Shown: positions 23,779-35,969 of the stretch, piece by piece | Position numbering within the stretch: the stretch's first letter is position 1 | Layout of the letters: every line of letters starts with the position of its first letter | From: Litoditis marina | Lineage: Eukaryota > Nematoda > Chromadorea > Rhabditida > Rhabditidae | Length of the DNA stretch: 64,000 nt | Direction: 5' to 3' | Assembly: GCA_964036275.1 (NCBI GenBank) | Contig: OZ038440.1 | Span: 12,003,690 to 12,067,689 of the forward strand | Notes under the pieces: model-generated | What the model saw: only the letters and a program-made list of their open reading frames with translations | Told to the model about the DNA's origin: nothing | Database searches by the model: none | Program-made: the position numbers and the translations under genes

Positions 23779-25898
23779 TTGAAAAAAACAACATTTGATT
23801 TTTATATTAGTTTTCATTTATTTCTGCACCCTAGGGGCGTTCAAAAATTGCGTATGCCACCCATGTTTCAGGGGACATCGCGGGCAATTGGGAAAAGTTT
23901 TCAACCAGCAATAAAAGCACCTCGGCAAAGCCTCATTGGTCACTTTACCGCCACTGCGCAAAGCTGGCGAGAAAATACGCCACCGACTACCTCCTGGGTT
24001 TCCCCGTATCTAGTATGGGTTGCACAATGTGGGATTTTGTCTGACCGAAACGCTCTGTATGCCCTCCATTGTATACACTCACTACCACAAGACCAGTTGT
24101 TGTAGTTTGAACCTTTACTGCACAGTTTCATCGAGTATGAAAACTGTTTATATTGACAATTAAAATGTTTTACACTCTATTTTTGATAATCTGCTCTTCT
24201 TCATGAAGTGTACTCACTATCACAACAACAATTGTTGTAGTTTGAACTATCACTACACAATTCTACCCAGTATGAAAATTGTTTATCTGGACTAACATTT
24301 AAACAGTTTTGAAAAAAACAACATTTGATTTTTATATTAGTTTTCATTTATTTCTGCCCCCTAGGGGCGTTCAAAAATTGCGTATGCCACCCATGTTTCA
24401 GGGGACATCGCGGGCAATTGGGAAAAGTTTTCAACCAGCAATAAAAGCACCTCGGCAAAGCCTCATTGGTCACTTTACCGCCACTGCGCAAAGCTGGCGA
24501 GAAAATACGCCACCGACTACCTCCTGGGTTTCCCCGTATCTAGTATGGGTTGCACAATGTGGGATTTTGTCTGACCGAAACGCTCTCTATGCCCTCCATT
24601 GTATACACTCACTACCACAAGACCAATTGTTGTAGTTTGAACCTTTACTACATAGTTTCATCGAGTATGAAAACTGTTCATATTGACAATTGAAATGTTT
24701 TACACTCTATTTTTGATAATCTGCTCTTCTTCATGAAGTGTACTCACTATCACAACAACAATTGTTGTAGTTTGAACTATCACTACACAATTCTACCCAG
24801 TATGAAAATTGTTTATCTGGACTAACATTTAAACAGTTTTGAAAAAAACAACATTTGATTTTTGTATTAGTTTTCATTTATTTCTGCCCCCTAGGGGCGT
24901 TCAAAAATTGCGTATGCCACCCATGTTTCAGGGGACATCGCGGGCAATTGGGAAAAGTTTTCAACCAGCAATAAAAGCACCTCGGCAAAGCCTCATTGGT
25001 CACTTTACCGCCACTGCGCAAAGCTGGCGAGAAAATACGCCACCGACTAGCTCCTGGGTTTCCCCGTATCTAGTATGGGTTGCACAATGTGGGATTTTGT
25101 CTGACCGAAACGCTCTCTATGCCCTCCATTGTATACACTCACTACCACAAGACCAATTGTTGTAGTTTGAACCTTTACTGCACAGTTTCATCGAGTATGA
25201 AAACTGTTTATATTGACAATTGAAATGTTTTACACTCTATTTTTGATAATCTGCTCTTCTTCATGAAGTGTACTCACTATCACAACAACAATTGTTGTAG
25301 TTTGAACTATCACTACACAATTCTACCCAGTATGAAAATTGTTTATCTGGACTAACATTTAAACAGTTTTGAAAAAAACAACATTTGATTTTTATATTAG
25401 TTTTCATTTATTTCTGCCCCCTAGGGGGGTTCAAAAATTGCGTATGCCACCCATGTTTCAGGGGACATCGCGGGCAATTGGGAAAAGTTTTCAACCAGCA
25501 ATAAAAGCACCTCGGCAAAGCCTCATTGGTCACTTTACCGCCACTGCGCAAAGCTGGCGAGAAAATACGTCACCGACTAGCTCCTGGGTTTCCCCGTATC
25601 TAGTATGGGTTGCACAATGTGGGATTTTGTCTGACCGAAACGCTCTCTATGCCCTCCATTGTATACACTCACTACCACAAGACCAATTGTTGTAGTTTGA
25701 ACCTTTACTACACAGTTTCATCGAGTATGAAAACTGTTCATATTGACAATTGAAATGTTTTACACTCTATTTTTGATAATCTGCTCTTCTTCATGAAGTG
25801 TACTCACTATCACAACAACAATTGTTGTAGTTTGAACTATCACTACACAATTCTACCCAGTATGAAAATTGTTTATCTGGACTAACATTTAAACAGTT

Positions 25899-26200
25899 TT
25901 GAAAAAAACAACATTTGATTTTTATATTAGTTTTCATTTATTTCTGCCCCCTGGGGGCGTTCAAAAATTGCGTATGCCACCCATGTTTCAGGGGACATCG
26001 CGGGCAATTGGGAAAAGTTTTCAACCAGCAATAAAAGCACCTCGGCAAAGCCTCATTGGTCACTTTACCGCCACTGCGCAAAGCTGGCGAGAAAATACGC
26101 CACCGACTACCTCCTGGGTTTTTTTGTTGTAGTTTGAACTATCACTACACAATTCTACCCAGTATGAAAATTGTTTATCTGGACTAACATTTAAACAGTT
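25899..26200. repeat. 302-bp deleted satellite unit
   Basis: Copy of the 23477 unit made by the 2422-bp block duplication. Confidence 0.85.
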
Positions 26201-29200
26201 TTGAAAAAAACAACATTTGATTTTTATATTAGTTTTCATTTATTTCTGCACCCTAGGGGCGTTCAAAAATTGCGTATGCCACCCATGTTTCAGGGGACAT
26301 CGCGGGCAATTGGGAAAAGTTTTCAACCAGCAATAAAAGCACCTCGGCAAAGCCTCATTGGTCACTTTACCGCCACTGCGCAAAGCTGGCGAGAAAATAC
26401 GCCACCGACTACCTCCTGGGTTTCCCCGTATCTAGTATGGGTTGCACAATGTGGGATTTTGTCTGACCGAAACGCTCTGTATGCCCTCCATTGTATACAC
26501 TCACTACCACAAGACCAGTTGTTGTAGTTTGAACCTTTACTGCACAGTTTCATCGAGTATGAAAACTGTTTATATTGACAATTAAAATGTTTTACACTCT
26601 ATTTTTGATAATCTGCTCTTCTTCATGAAGTGTACTCACTATCACAACAACAATTGTTGTAGTTTGAACTATCACTACACAATTCTACCCAGTATGAAAA
26701 TTGTTTATCTGGACTAACATTTAAACAGTTTTGAAAAAAACAACATTTGATTTTTATATTAGTTTTCATTTATTTCTGCCCCCTAGGGGCGTTCAAAAAT
26801 TGCGTATGCCACCCATGTTTCAGGGGACATCGCGGGCAATTGGGAAAAGTTTTCAACCAGCAATAAAAGCACCTCGGCAAAGCCTCATTGGTCACTTTAC
26901 CGCCACTGCGCAAAGCTGGCGAGAAAATACGCCACCGACTACCTCCTGGGTTTCCCCGTATCTAGTATGGGTTGCACAATGTGGGATTTTGTCTGACCGA
27001 AACGCTCTCTATGCCCTCCATTGTATACACTCACTACCACAAGACCAATTGTTGTAGTTTGAACCTTTACTACATAGTTTCATCGAGTATGAAAACTGTT
27101 CATATTGACAATTGAAATGTTTTACACTCTATTTTTGATAATCTGCTCTTCTTCATGAAGTGTACTCACTATCACAACAACAATTGTTGTAGTTTGAACT
27201 ATCACTACACAATTCTACCCAGTATGAAAATTGTTTATCTGGACTAACATTTAAACAGTTTTGAAAAAAACAACATTTGATTTTTGTATTAGTTTTCATT
27301 TATTTCTGCCCCCTAGGGGCGTTCAAAAATTGCGTATGCCACCCATGTTTCAGGGGACATCGCGGGCAATTGGGAAAAGTTTTCAACCAGCAATAAAAGC
27401 ACCTCGGCAAAGCCTCATTGGTCACTTTACCGCCACTGCGCAAAGCTGGCGAGAAAATACGCCACCGACTAGCTCCTGGGTTTCCCCGTATCTAGTATGG
27501 GTTGCACAATGTGGGATTTTGTCTGACCGAAACGCTCTCTATGCCCTCCATTGTATACACTCACTACCACAAGACCAATTGTTGTAGTTTGAACCTTTAC
27601 TGCACAGTTTCATCGAGTATGAAAACTGTTTATATTGACAATTGAAATGTTTTACACTCTATTTTTGATAATCTGCTCTTCTTCATGAAGTGTACTCACT
27701 ATCACAACAACAATTGTTGTAGTTTGAACTATCACTACACAATTCTACCCAGTATGAAAATTGTTTATCTGGACTAACATTTAAACAGTTTTGAAAAAAA
27801 CAACATTTGATTTTTATATTAGTTTTCATTTATTTCTGCCCCCTAGGGGGGTTCAAAAATTGCGTATGCCACCCATGTTTCAGGGGACATCGCGGGCAAT
27901 TGGGAAAAGTTTTCAACCAGCAATAAAAGCACCTCGGCAAAGCCTCATTGGTCACTTTACCGCCACTGCGCAAAGCTGGCGAGAAAATACGTCACCGACT
28001 AGCTCCTGGGTTTCCCCGTATCTAGTATGGGTTGCACAATGTGGGATTTTGTCTGACCGAAACGCTCTCTATGCCCTCCATTGTATACACTCACTACCAC
28101 AAGACCAATTGTTGTAGTTTGAACCTTTACTACACAGTTTCATCGAGTATGAAAACTGTTCATATTGACAATTGAAATGTTTTACACTCTATTTTTGATA
28201 ATCTGCTCTTCTTCATGAAGTGTACTCACTATAACAACAACAATTGTTGTAGTTTGAACTATCACTACACAATTCTACCCAGTATGAAAATTGTTTATCT
28301 GGACTAACATTTAAACAGTTTTGAAAAAAACAACATTTGATTTTTATATTAGTTTTCATTTATTTCTGCCCCCTGGGGGCGTTCAAAAATTGCGTATGCC
28401 ACCCATGTTTCAGGGGACATCGCGGGCAATTGGGAAAAGTTTTCAACCAGCAATAAAAGCACCTCGGCAAAGCCTCATTGGTCACTTTACCGCCACTGCG
28501 CAAAGCTGGCGAGAAAATACGCCACCGACTACCTCCTGGGTTTCCCCGTATCTAGTATGGGTTGCACAATGTGGAATTTTGTCTGACCGAAACGCTCTCT
28601 ATGCCCTCCATTGTATACACTCACTACCACAAGACCAATTGTTGTAGTTTGAACCTTTACTACACAGTTTCATCGAGTATGAAAACTGTTTATATTGACA
28701 ATTGAAATGTTTTACACTCTATTTTTGATAATCTGCTCATCTTCTTGAAGTGTACTCACTATCACAACAACAATTGTTGTAGTTTGAACTATCACTACAC
28801 AATTCTACCCAGTATGAAAGTTGTTTATCTGGACTAACATTTAAACAGTTTTGAAAAAAAACAACATTTGATTTTTATATTAGTTTTCATTTATTTCTGC
28901 CCCCTAGGGGCGTTCAAAAATTGCGTATGCCACCCATGTTTCAGGGGACATCGCGGGCAATTGGGAAAAGTTTTCAACCAGCAATAAAAGCACCTCGGCA
29001 AAGCCTCATTGGTCACTTTACCGCCACTGCGCAAAGCTGGCGAGAAAATACGCCACCGACTACCTCCTGGGTTTCCCCGTATCTAGTATGGGTTGCACAA
29101 TGTGGAATTTTGTCTGACCGAAACGCTCTCTATGCCCTCCATTGTATACACTCACTACCACAAGACCAATTGTTGTAGTTTGAACCTTTACTACACAGTT

Positions 29201-29381
29201 TCATCGAGAATGAAAACTGTTTATATTGACAATTGAAATGTTTTACACTCTATTTTTGATAATCTGCTCTTCTTCATGAAGTGTACTCACTATCACAACA
29301 ACAATTGTTGTAGTTTGAACTATCACTACACAATTCTACCCAGTATGAAAATTGTTTATCTGGACTAACATTTAAACAGTT

Positions 29382-32300
29382 TTGAAAAAAACAACATTTG
29401 ATTTTTATATTAGTTTTCATTTATTTCTGCCCCCTGGGGGCGTTCAAAAATTGCGTATGCCACCCATGTTTCAGGGGACATCGCGGGCAATTGGGAAAAG
29501 TTTTCAACCAGCAATAAAAGCACCTCGGCAAAGCCTCATTGGTCACTTTACCGCCACTGCGCAAAGCTGGCGAGAAAATACGCCACCGACTACCTCCTGG
29601 GTTTCCCCGTATCTAGTATGGGTTGCACAATGTGGAATTTTGTCTGACCGAAACGCTCTCTATGCCCTCCATTGTATACACTCACTACCACAAGACCAAT
29701 TGTTGTAGTTTGAACCTTTACTACACAGTTTCATCGAGTATGAAAACTGTTTATATTGACAATTGAAATGTTTTACACTCTATTTTTGATAATCTGCTCA
29801 TCTTCTTGAAGTGTACTCACTATCACAACAACAATTGTTGTAGTTTGAACTATCACTACACAATTCTACCCAGTATGAAAGTTGTTTATCTGGACTAACA
29901 TTTAAACAGTTTTGAAAAAAAAACAACATTTGATTTTTATATTAGTTTTCATTTATTTCTGCCCCCTAGGGGCGTTCAAAAATTGCGTATGCCACCCATG
30001 TTTCAGGGGACATCGCGGGCAATTGGGAAAAGTTTTCAACCAGCAATAAAAGCACCTCGGCAAAGCCTCATTGGTCACTTTACCGCCACTGCGCAAAGCT
30101 GGCGAGAAAATACGCCACCGACTACCTCCTGGGTTTCCCCGTATCTAGTATGGGTTGCACAATGTGGAATTTTGTCTGACCGAAACGCTCTCTATGCCCT
30201 CCATTGTATACACTCACTACCACAAGACCAATTGTTGTAGTTTGAACCTTTACTACACAGTTTCATCGAGTATGAAAACTGTTTATATTGACAATTGAAA
30301 TGTTTTACACTCTATTTTTGATAATCTGCTCATCTTCTTGAAGTGTACTCACTATCACAACAACAATTGTTGTAGTTTGAACTATCACTACACAATTCTA
30401 CCCAGTATGAAAGTTGTTTATCTGGACTAACATTTAAACAGTTTTGAAAAAAAACAACATTTGATTTTTATATTAGTTTTCATTTATTTCTGCCCCCTAG
30501 GGGCGTTCAAAAATTGCGTATGCCACCCATGTTTCAGGGGACATCGCGGGCAATTGGGAAAAGTTTTCAACCAGCAATAAAAGCACCTCGGCAAAGCCTC
30601 ATTGGTCACTTTACCGCCACTGCGCAAAGCTGGCGAGAAAATACGCCACCGACTACCTCCTGGGTTTCCCCGTATCTAGTATGGGTTGCACAATGTGGAA
30701 TTTTGTCTGACCGAAACGCTCTCTATGCCCTCCATTGTATACACTCACTACCACAAGACCAATTGTTGTAGTTTGAACCTTTACTACACAGTTTCATCGA
30801 GAATGAAAACTGTTTATATTGACAATTGAAATGTTTTACACTCTATTTTTGATAATCTGCTCTTCTTCATGAAGTGTACTCACTATCACAACAACAATTG
30901 TTGTAGTTTGAACTATCACTACACAATTCTACCCAGTATGAAAATTGTTTATCTGGACTAACATTTAAACAGTTTTGAAAAAAACAACATTTGATTTTTA
31001 TATTAGTTTTCATTTATTTCTGCCCCCTGGGGGCGTTCAAAAATTGCGTATGCCACCCATGTTTCAGGGGACATCGCGGGCAATTGGGAAAAGTTTTCAA
31101 CCAGCAATAAAAGCACCTCGGCAAAGCCTCATTGGTCACTTTACCGCCACTGCGCAAAGCTGGCGAGAAAATACGCCACCGACTACCTCCTGGGTTTCCC
31201 CGTATCTAGTATGGGTTGCACAATGTGGAATTTTGTCTGACCGAAACGCTCTCTATGCCCTCCATTGTATACACTCACTACCACAAGACCAATTGTTGTA
31301 GTTTGAACCTTTACTACACAGTTTCATCGAGTATGAAAACTGTTTATATTGACAATTGAAATGTTTTACACTCTATTTTTGATAATCTGCTCATCTTCTT
31401 GAAGTGTACTCACTATCACAACAACAATTGTTGTAGTTTGAACTATCACTACACAATTCTACCCAGTATGAAAGTTGTTTATCTGGACTAACATTTAAAC
31501 AGTTTTGAAAAAAAAACAACATTTGATTTTTATATTAGTTTTCATTTATTTCTGCCCCCTAGGGGCGTTCAAAAATTGCGTATGCCACCCATGTTTCAGG
31601 GGACATCGCGGGCAATTGGGAAAAGTTTTCAACCAGCAATAAAAGCACCTCGGCAAAGCCTCATTGGTCACTTTACCGCCACTGCGCAAAGCTGGCGAGA
31701 AAATACGCCACCGACTACCTCCTGGGTTTCCCCGTATCTAGTATGGGTTGCACAATGTGGAATTTTGTCTGACCGAAACGCTCTCTATGCCCTCCATTGT
31801 ATACACTCACTACCACAAGACCAATTGTTGTAGTTTGAACCTTTACTACACAGTTTCATCGAGTATGAAAACTGTTTATATTGACAATTGAAATGTTTTA
31901 CACTCTATTTTTGATAATCTGCTCATCTTCTTGAAGTGTACTCACTATCACAACAACAATTGTTGTAGTTTGAACTATCACTACACAATTCTACCCAGTA
32001 TGAAAGTTGTTTATCTGGACTAACATTTAAACAGTTTTGAAAAAAAACAACATTTGATTTTTATATTAGTTTTCATTTATTTCTGCCCCCTAGGGGCGTT
32101 CAAAAATTGCGTATGCCACCCATGTTTCAGGGGACATCGCGGGCAATTGGGAAAAGTTTTCAACCAGCAATAAAAGCACCTCGGCAAAGCCTCATTGGTC
32201 ACTTTACCGCCACTGCGCAAAGCTGGCGAGAAAATACGCCACCGACTACCTCCTGGGTTTCCCCGTATCTAGTATGGGTTGCACAATGTGGAATTTTGTC

Positions 32301-32567
32301 TGACCGAAACGCTCTCTATGCCCTCCATTGTATACACTCACTACCACAAGACCAATTGTTGTAGTTTGAACCTTTACTACACAGTTTCATCGAGAATGAA
32401 AACTGTTTATATTGACAATTGAAATGTTTTACACTCTATTTTTGATAATCTGCTCTTCTTCATGAAGTGTACTCACTATCACAACAACAATTGTTGTAGT
32501 TTGAACTATCACTACACAATTCTACCCAGTATGAAAATTGTTTATCTGGACTAACATTTAAACAGTT
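29382..32567. repeat. 1593-bp higher-order repeat, two copies
   Basis: A three-unit block at 29382-30974 is repeated at 30975-32567 and begins again at 32568. Markers are the length of the A run after GTTTTG (7, 9 and 8 A in successive units), CATCTTCTTGAAG instead of CTTCTTCATGAAG, GAAAGTTG instead of GAAAATTG, and TGTGGAATTTTG in all units. Confidence 0.85.
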
Positions 32568-33089
32568 TTGAAAAAAACAACATTTGATTTTTATATTAGT
32601 TTTCATTTATTTCTGCCCCCTGGGGGCGTTCAAAAATTGCGTATGCCACCCATGTTTCAGGGGACATCGCGGGCAATTGGGAAAAGTTTTCAACCAGCAA
32701 TAAAAGCACCTCGGCAAAGCCTCATTGGTCACTTTACCGCCACTGCGCAAAGCTGGCGAGAAAATACGCCACCGACTACCTCCTGGGTTTCCCCGTATCT
32801 AGTATGGGTTGCACAATGTGGAATTTTGTCTGACCGAAACGCTCTCTATGCCCTCCATTGTATACACTCACTACCACAAGACCAATTGTTGTAGTTTGAA
32901 CCTTTACTACACAGTTTCATCGAGTATGAAAACTGTTTATATTGACAATTGAAATGTTTTACACTCTATTTTTGATAATCTGCTCATCTTCTTGAAGTGT
33001 ACTCACTATCACAACAACAATTGTTGTAGTTTGAACTATCACTACACAATTCTACCCAGTATGAAAATTGTTTATCTGGACTAACATTT

Positions 33090-33230
33090 GAACTATTTCG
33101 AAAGATTGTTGTAGTTTGAACGTTTGGTACACAGTTCTACCAAGTATAAAAACTGTTTATCTTGAAATTCAAAACGCTTCGAAAGGGCAAATCTTTGATA
33201 TTAGTTTTCATTATTCCGGCTCTCTCATGA
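33090..33230. repeat. diverged sub-repeat at the right edge of the array
   Basis: Beyond the last regular unit one more copy of the sub-repeat is recognisable but clearly diverged: ATTGTTGTAGTTTGAACG, CACAGTTCTACCAAGTAT, AAAACTGTTTATCTTG, then GATATTAGTTTTCATTATT. It may be a remnant of the founder sequence. Confidence 0.7.
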
Positions 33231-33967
33231 ACGACCCCCATAATTATGTTCATGTAGGCTGTGTTTGCCGACACTCTTCCTTATAAATTGTTTATTAATA
33301 TGTCATCAAACTGGACTGGTTTCTGTTGCAACGAAAATATGCAGATTAGACGTGGGGTGGGAACATGCTAATTGCGAACACTCAGGTCGAGAAACAAGGC
33401 AAAGAAGGTTGTGAAAGTCTTAAAATGACTGAGGGAATGTTTGTAAGTATGGGGTAGAATAGAACTTGAACGTAACGGAAATTCCCATGAACACACATTC
33501 TTCTTACCCTTTATGCACAGTTTTCAAAACAAGATCTACATTGAATTATTGAACAGTGACACATCGAACCACTTTCAAGAATACTAGCGAGCATTCACAA
33601 TGTATAGCGTTCTGCTGTGTTTGTAGATTGCTCCTAATGCATTCGAGGCGCAATCGGAAATTATTGACGTGTTGGCCGGATCGAACTACAGCTAATAGTT
33701 AAAGCGTGACCCTTCATCTCGTTAGTATATTGGATCAGTATAGTAGTCTCTCTGTACTATAAACGTCCTTTTTTGTCACGTACCACCTTTTTCAGGGAAC
33801 GTTCTGTCGAATCGGCTTTGCATCAATCTATTGTCAGGACTCGCGCTCAGTCGGATAAAACACCTCTCCGGCACATCTCGATGACCTTCGGATTATTAGT
33901 CCATTTTGGACAATACGCAAAAAGTGGGCGACAAATCCTTTCCTGTTTGGGATGATTCTGCAGTCTC
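33231..33967. other. no gene seen
   Basis: Unique AT-rich sequence. A GATCGAACTACAG string near 33681 belongs to the widespread GATCAAACTACAA motif group. No exon could be supported. Confidence 0.5.
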
Positions 33968-34093
33968 TATACTGTTCGACAATTGCACAGTCACGTGAAA
34001 TATGTTAGCAGAACTGAGAAACTTGCCAAACAATGTGGACGATTCCTCATTAGAATGCTTAATTTAGGTGACTTTCTAATTCACTTCTAGTAT
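33968..34093 (+). mobile_element. MITE family A, copy 2
   Basis: Forward copy from TATACTGTTCGACAATTGCA to CTTCTAGTATA. The middle is shortened and more diverged (GCAGAACTGAGAAACTTGCC). Confidence 0.7.
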
Positions 34094-34595
34094 ATCTGCA
34101 GTTTCACATTGAATGTACTCCCTCGCTCTATTTTGCTGTGTTTTCAGTTTTATACCGGTGCGTTTATGAGTATCAATGCACAATTTGCGTTTTGTTCTGT
34201 GTTGCATTGGTCAAACTACAATTGAGATCGATGAACACTTCTTTAGTGCTTATTCTGGCGACACCACTCACTACAGTATTCTGAAATGTGATCACTTTTA
34301 CTCTGTAGCAAAGAAGAAGAGAAGAACATATTCTGAACCATTTGTTATTTATATTAAAGCTCAACGTTTTTTTTATCTGACTCAGGTTGGCTGTTGGTGT
34401 TTCACTACGGAGAGCGATTCACAGTAAACATTACGTTGTCCTTTTTCAATATTTCAACGAAGCGTCTTTGAGAAATCATTTAAATTCTTGGAACCCTTAA
34501 CTTGGAGCTGCGGAAAATCAGAAAAAGGTGAGTCAGAATATCTTTCTTTTCCCTTCTCTCTACTTTTTCTTCCATTTTCTTTTTCTCTGTCTCAC
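34094..34595. other. no gene seen
   Basis: No supported exon on the + strand. A GTGAGT at 34528 follows an open stretch without a start codon. The right part (from about 34540) is pyrimidine-rich. Confidence 0.4.
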
Positions 34596-34703
34596 ACACA
34601 CTGGCAGAAACCATTCGTTTGAGCAGTGTAACCGTGGTGTTCCAGGTAGTACAGCTGTTCACTTTTCGTTGCCATGCCATTAGGGTCCACTTCTTTATTC
34701 CAA
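34596..34703 (-). CDS. candidate minus-strand exon, unknown gene
   Basis: 108 bp between an ATATTAG acceptor and a GTGAGA donor on the minus strand. It is open throughout with phase-2 borders. The frame has protein-like composition, for example SEQLYYLEHHGYTAQTNGF, and an internal ATG at 34675. It lies in a CT-rich intron-like region. No partner exon is certain, so it could also be chance. Confidence 0.3.
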
Positions 34704-35350
34704 CTAATATTTAATTGTCTCATTTGCAACCTCGTGAATAGTCTCTTTTGTTCTCTAACTGTCTACCTCTCTTCTCTCTCTCATCTTTCTTTCCCTCATT
34801 TAGCGTTTGTCGCTTCATCTATCTGTTTGATTTTTTGTTCAATATCTCCCTCTCCCTCTCCCTATCTCTATCTTTCTCTCGCTCACTCATTTAGTGTTCG
34901 TCTCTCCATTTTTGATAACGAACCGTCTTAAGCCTTAGACTGAAGTTGTTTTTATAACTGATCAAACAAAAGTGTTGACACTTGCGACACTAATAGGTGA
35001 CCATTGTCAACTATACACTGCTAAACCAACCTATATTTATATACCAAATGTGTATGTTTCGTAGGTGTACCTCTTTGCTGTGGAGCATTCAAGTGGTGTT
35101 GTATGAAACAGAAATGCGTGCATATTGCTTTCCTTTAAAATGATCATGCTACCCGATAGAGCGACTTCAGCTAGTTAAAGGGACCGTTCCTCTTCAATTT
35201 GGAGGTTTGAGCTGAAGTTATGGAGGTACAGGCCCTTCAAATGCAAACTTCAGTGTAAGTGTAACACACAGCAGGACTCGGAACTTTCAAAATACAAATT
35301 CATGTAGTCTACACTTTCCGTTTATTTGTGATAATCTCTCATTTTTGACA
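34704..35350. other. pyrimidine-rich, no gene seen
   Basis: CT-rich tracts up to about 34900, then ordinary AT-rich sequence. An 85-codon + strand frame at 34674-34931 arises from the pyrimidine tract and is not called. Confidence 0.5.
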
Positions 35351-35456
35351 ATGTTTTCGATTCCAGGTGTTGTTTTCCGGCGTCTCTTTTTTCGGCAAAT
35401 CTATCTGGACCAGGCTGTCAAAACCATGCGATACGTCGGAAATGCTGTGCAAACAG
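35351..35456 (+). CDS. alternative first exon 1 of multi-promoter gene
   Basis: ATG at 35351, 35 codons and one extra G, then the donor GTCAGT. The peptide starts MFSIPGVVFRRLFFRQ and ends AVQT-G; it is basic and hydrophobic. As in the other candidate first exons, the last base is the first base of a glycine codon, which lets it join the shared exon at 55003 (GG TAC) in frame. The donor is less typical than GTGAGT. No clear trans-splice acceptor is visible nearby. Confidence 0.45.
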
Positions 35457-35831
35457 GTCAGTGGCAGCTCACTTCCTCGGTTTTTCAAATCAGCTACATT
35501 TCAGTTTCACCGAAATCTCAATGGTCGTTCTCAAAATGGATATTTTCGTTTCTTACTTACTAGAAATAATGCTGACCTGCACCTGATGGTGTAGTATACA
35601 GTAAACTCCCGTCAACCTGCGACATCTCACGGGAACTATCTCGCAAGAACCTGCAAGATAACTTGTCACCTTCAATCCGGTAGTATTATGGTTGAACATA
35701 GGATCCCATAAACTGCTCTCACGTGGTACATGAATCTGTGATATCTAAATGTTGCGAGCGCGTCTGGCTCTTCCTTCACCGTATGAGAGGGTAGAGAAGG
35801 AAGAGCGGGGGAAATCTTCAAGATACCTTAC

Positions 35832-35969
35832 CTCTTCTTCTGATTCCTGTTCCACTGAACCTGATTCTGTGTGTGCATGAAAAAAGTCCAATTGTGCTTT
35901 TTTCGAGTTTTCTAAGTTGTTACGGAGCTTCTCATCCAACAACTTATCCATCGAGACTGTCCCTTTCCA
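35832..35969 (-). CDS. candidate minus-strand exon, acidic, unknown gene
   Basis: 138 bp, exactly 46 codons, between a GTTCAG acceptor and a perfect GAG/GTAAGG donor on the minus strand. An internal ATG at 35951 gives MDKLLDEKLRNNLENSKKAQ and the exon ends in a glutamate-rich tail (VEQESEEE). Both borders are phase 0, as is the donor end of the candidate at 39471-39518, so the two could be neighbouring exons. Product not recognised. Confidence 0.45.

Larger units (their letters stand above)
23477..28320. repeat. 2422-bp higher-order repeat, two copies
   Basis: A five-unit block (302 + 4 x 530) at 23477-25898 is repeated at 25899-28320. Private variants recur at +2422: CTGCACCCTAGG (23825/26247), ATTTTTGTATTAG (about 24858/27280), CTAGGGGGGTTC (about 25422/27844) and TACGTCACCGAC (about 25567/27989). 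One difference is CACTATAACAAC near 28229. Confidence 0.9.
1709..33089. repeat. 530-bp satellite array, about 46 units
   Basis: Head-to-tail units start (at GTTTTGAAAAAAACAACATT) near 1712, 2241, 2770, 3300, 3830, 4360 and so on to 32567. Spacing is 529-532 bp and identity between units looks very high. Each unit has an AT-rich part, a CCCCTAGGGG or CCCTGGGGG palindrome, a TTTCAGGGGACATCGCGGGC block with exon-like base composition, and two diverged copies of a sub-repeat of about 140 bp centred on ATTGTTGTAGTTTGAAC. One sub-repeat copy contains the palindrome CAACAATTGTTG. Most units hold an open frame of about 84 codons from ATGCCACCCATG, but some units carry stops (3538, 4068) and there is no gene context, so I do not call it a gene. 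The array is interrupted by a BEL/Pao element, two Penelope-like inserts and a 79-bp insertion. Confidence 0.97.

Noticed and set aside
2242..32894. Dozens of open frames of 77-108 codons in the satellite as a gene family
   Set aside because: They are the same unit repeated. The longer versions need a non-ATG start, some units have stops, and no promoter or family match is visible.
1709..33089. CRISPR-like regular repetition
   Set aside because: Units are 530 bp and directly adjacent with no unique spacers, in a eukaryotic context. It is a satellite.
34441..34527. Open stretch before GTGAGT at 34528 in the G phase
   Set aside because: It has no ATG and no acceptor upstream, so it does not qualify as a first or internal exon.
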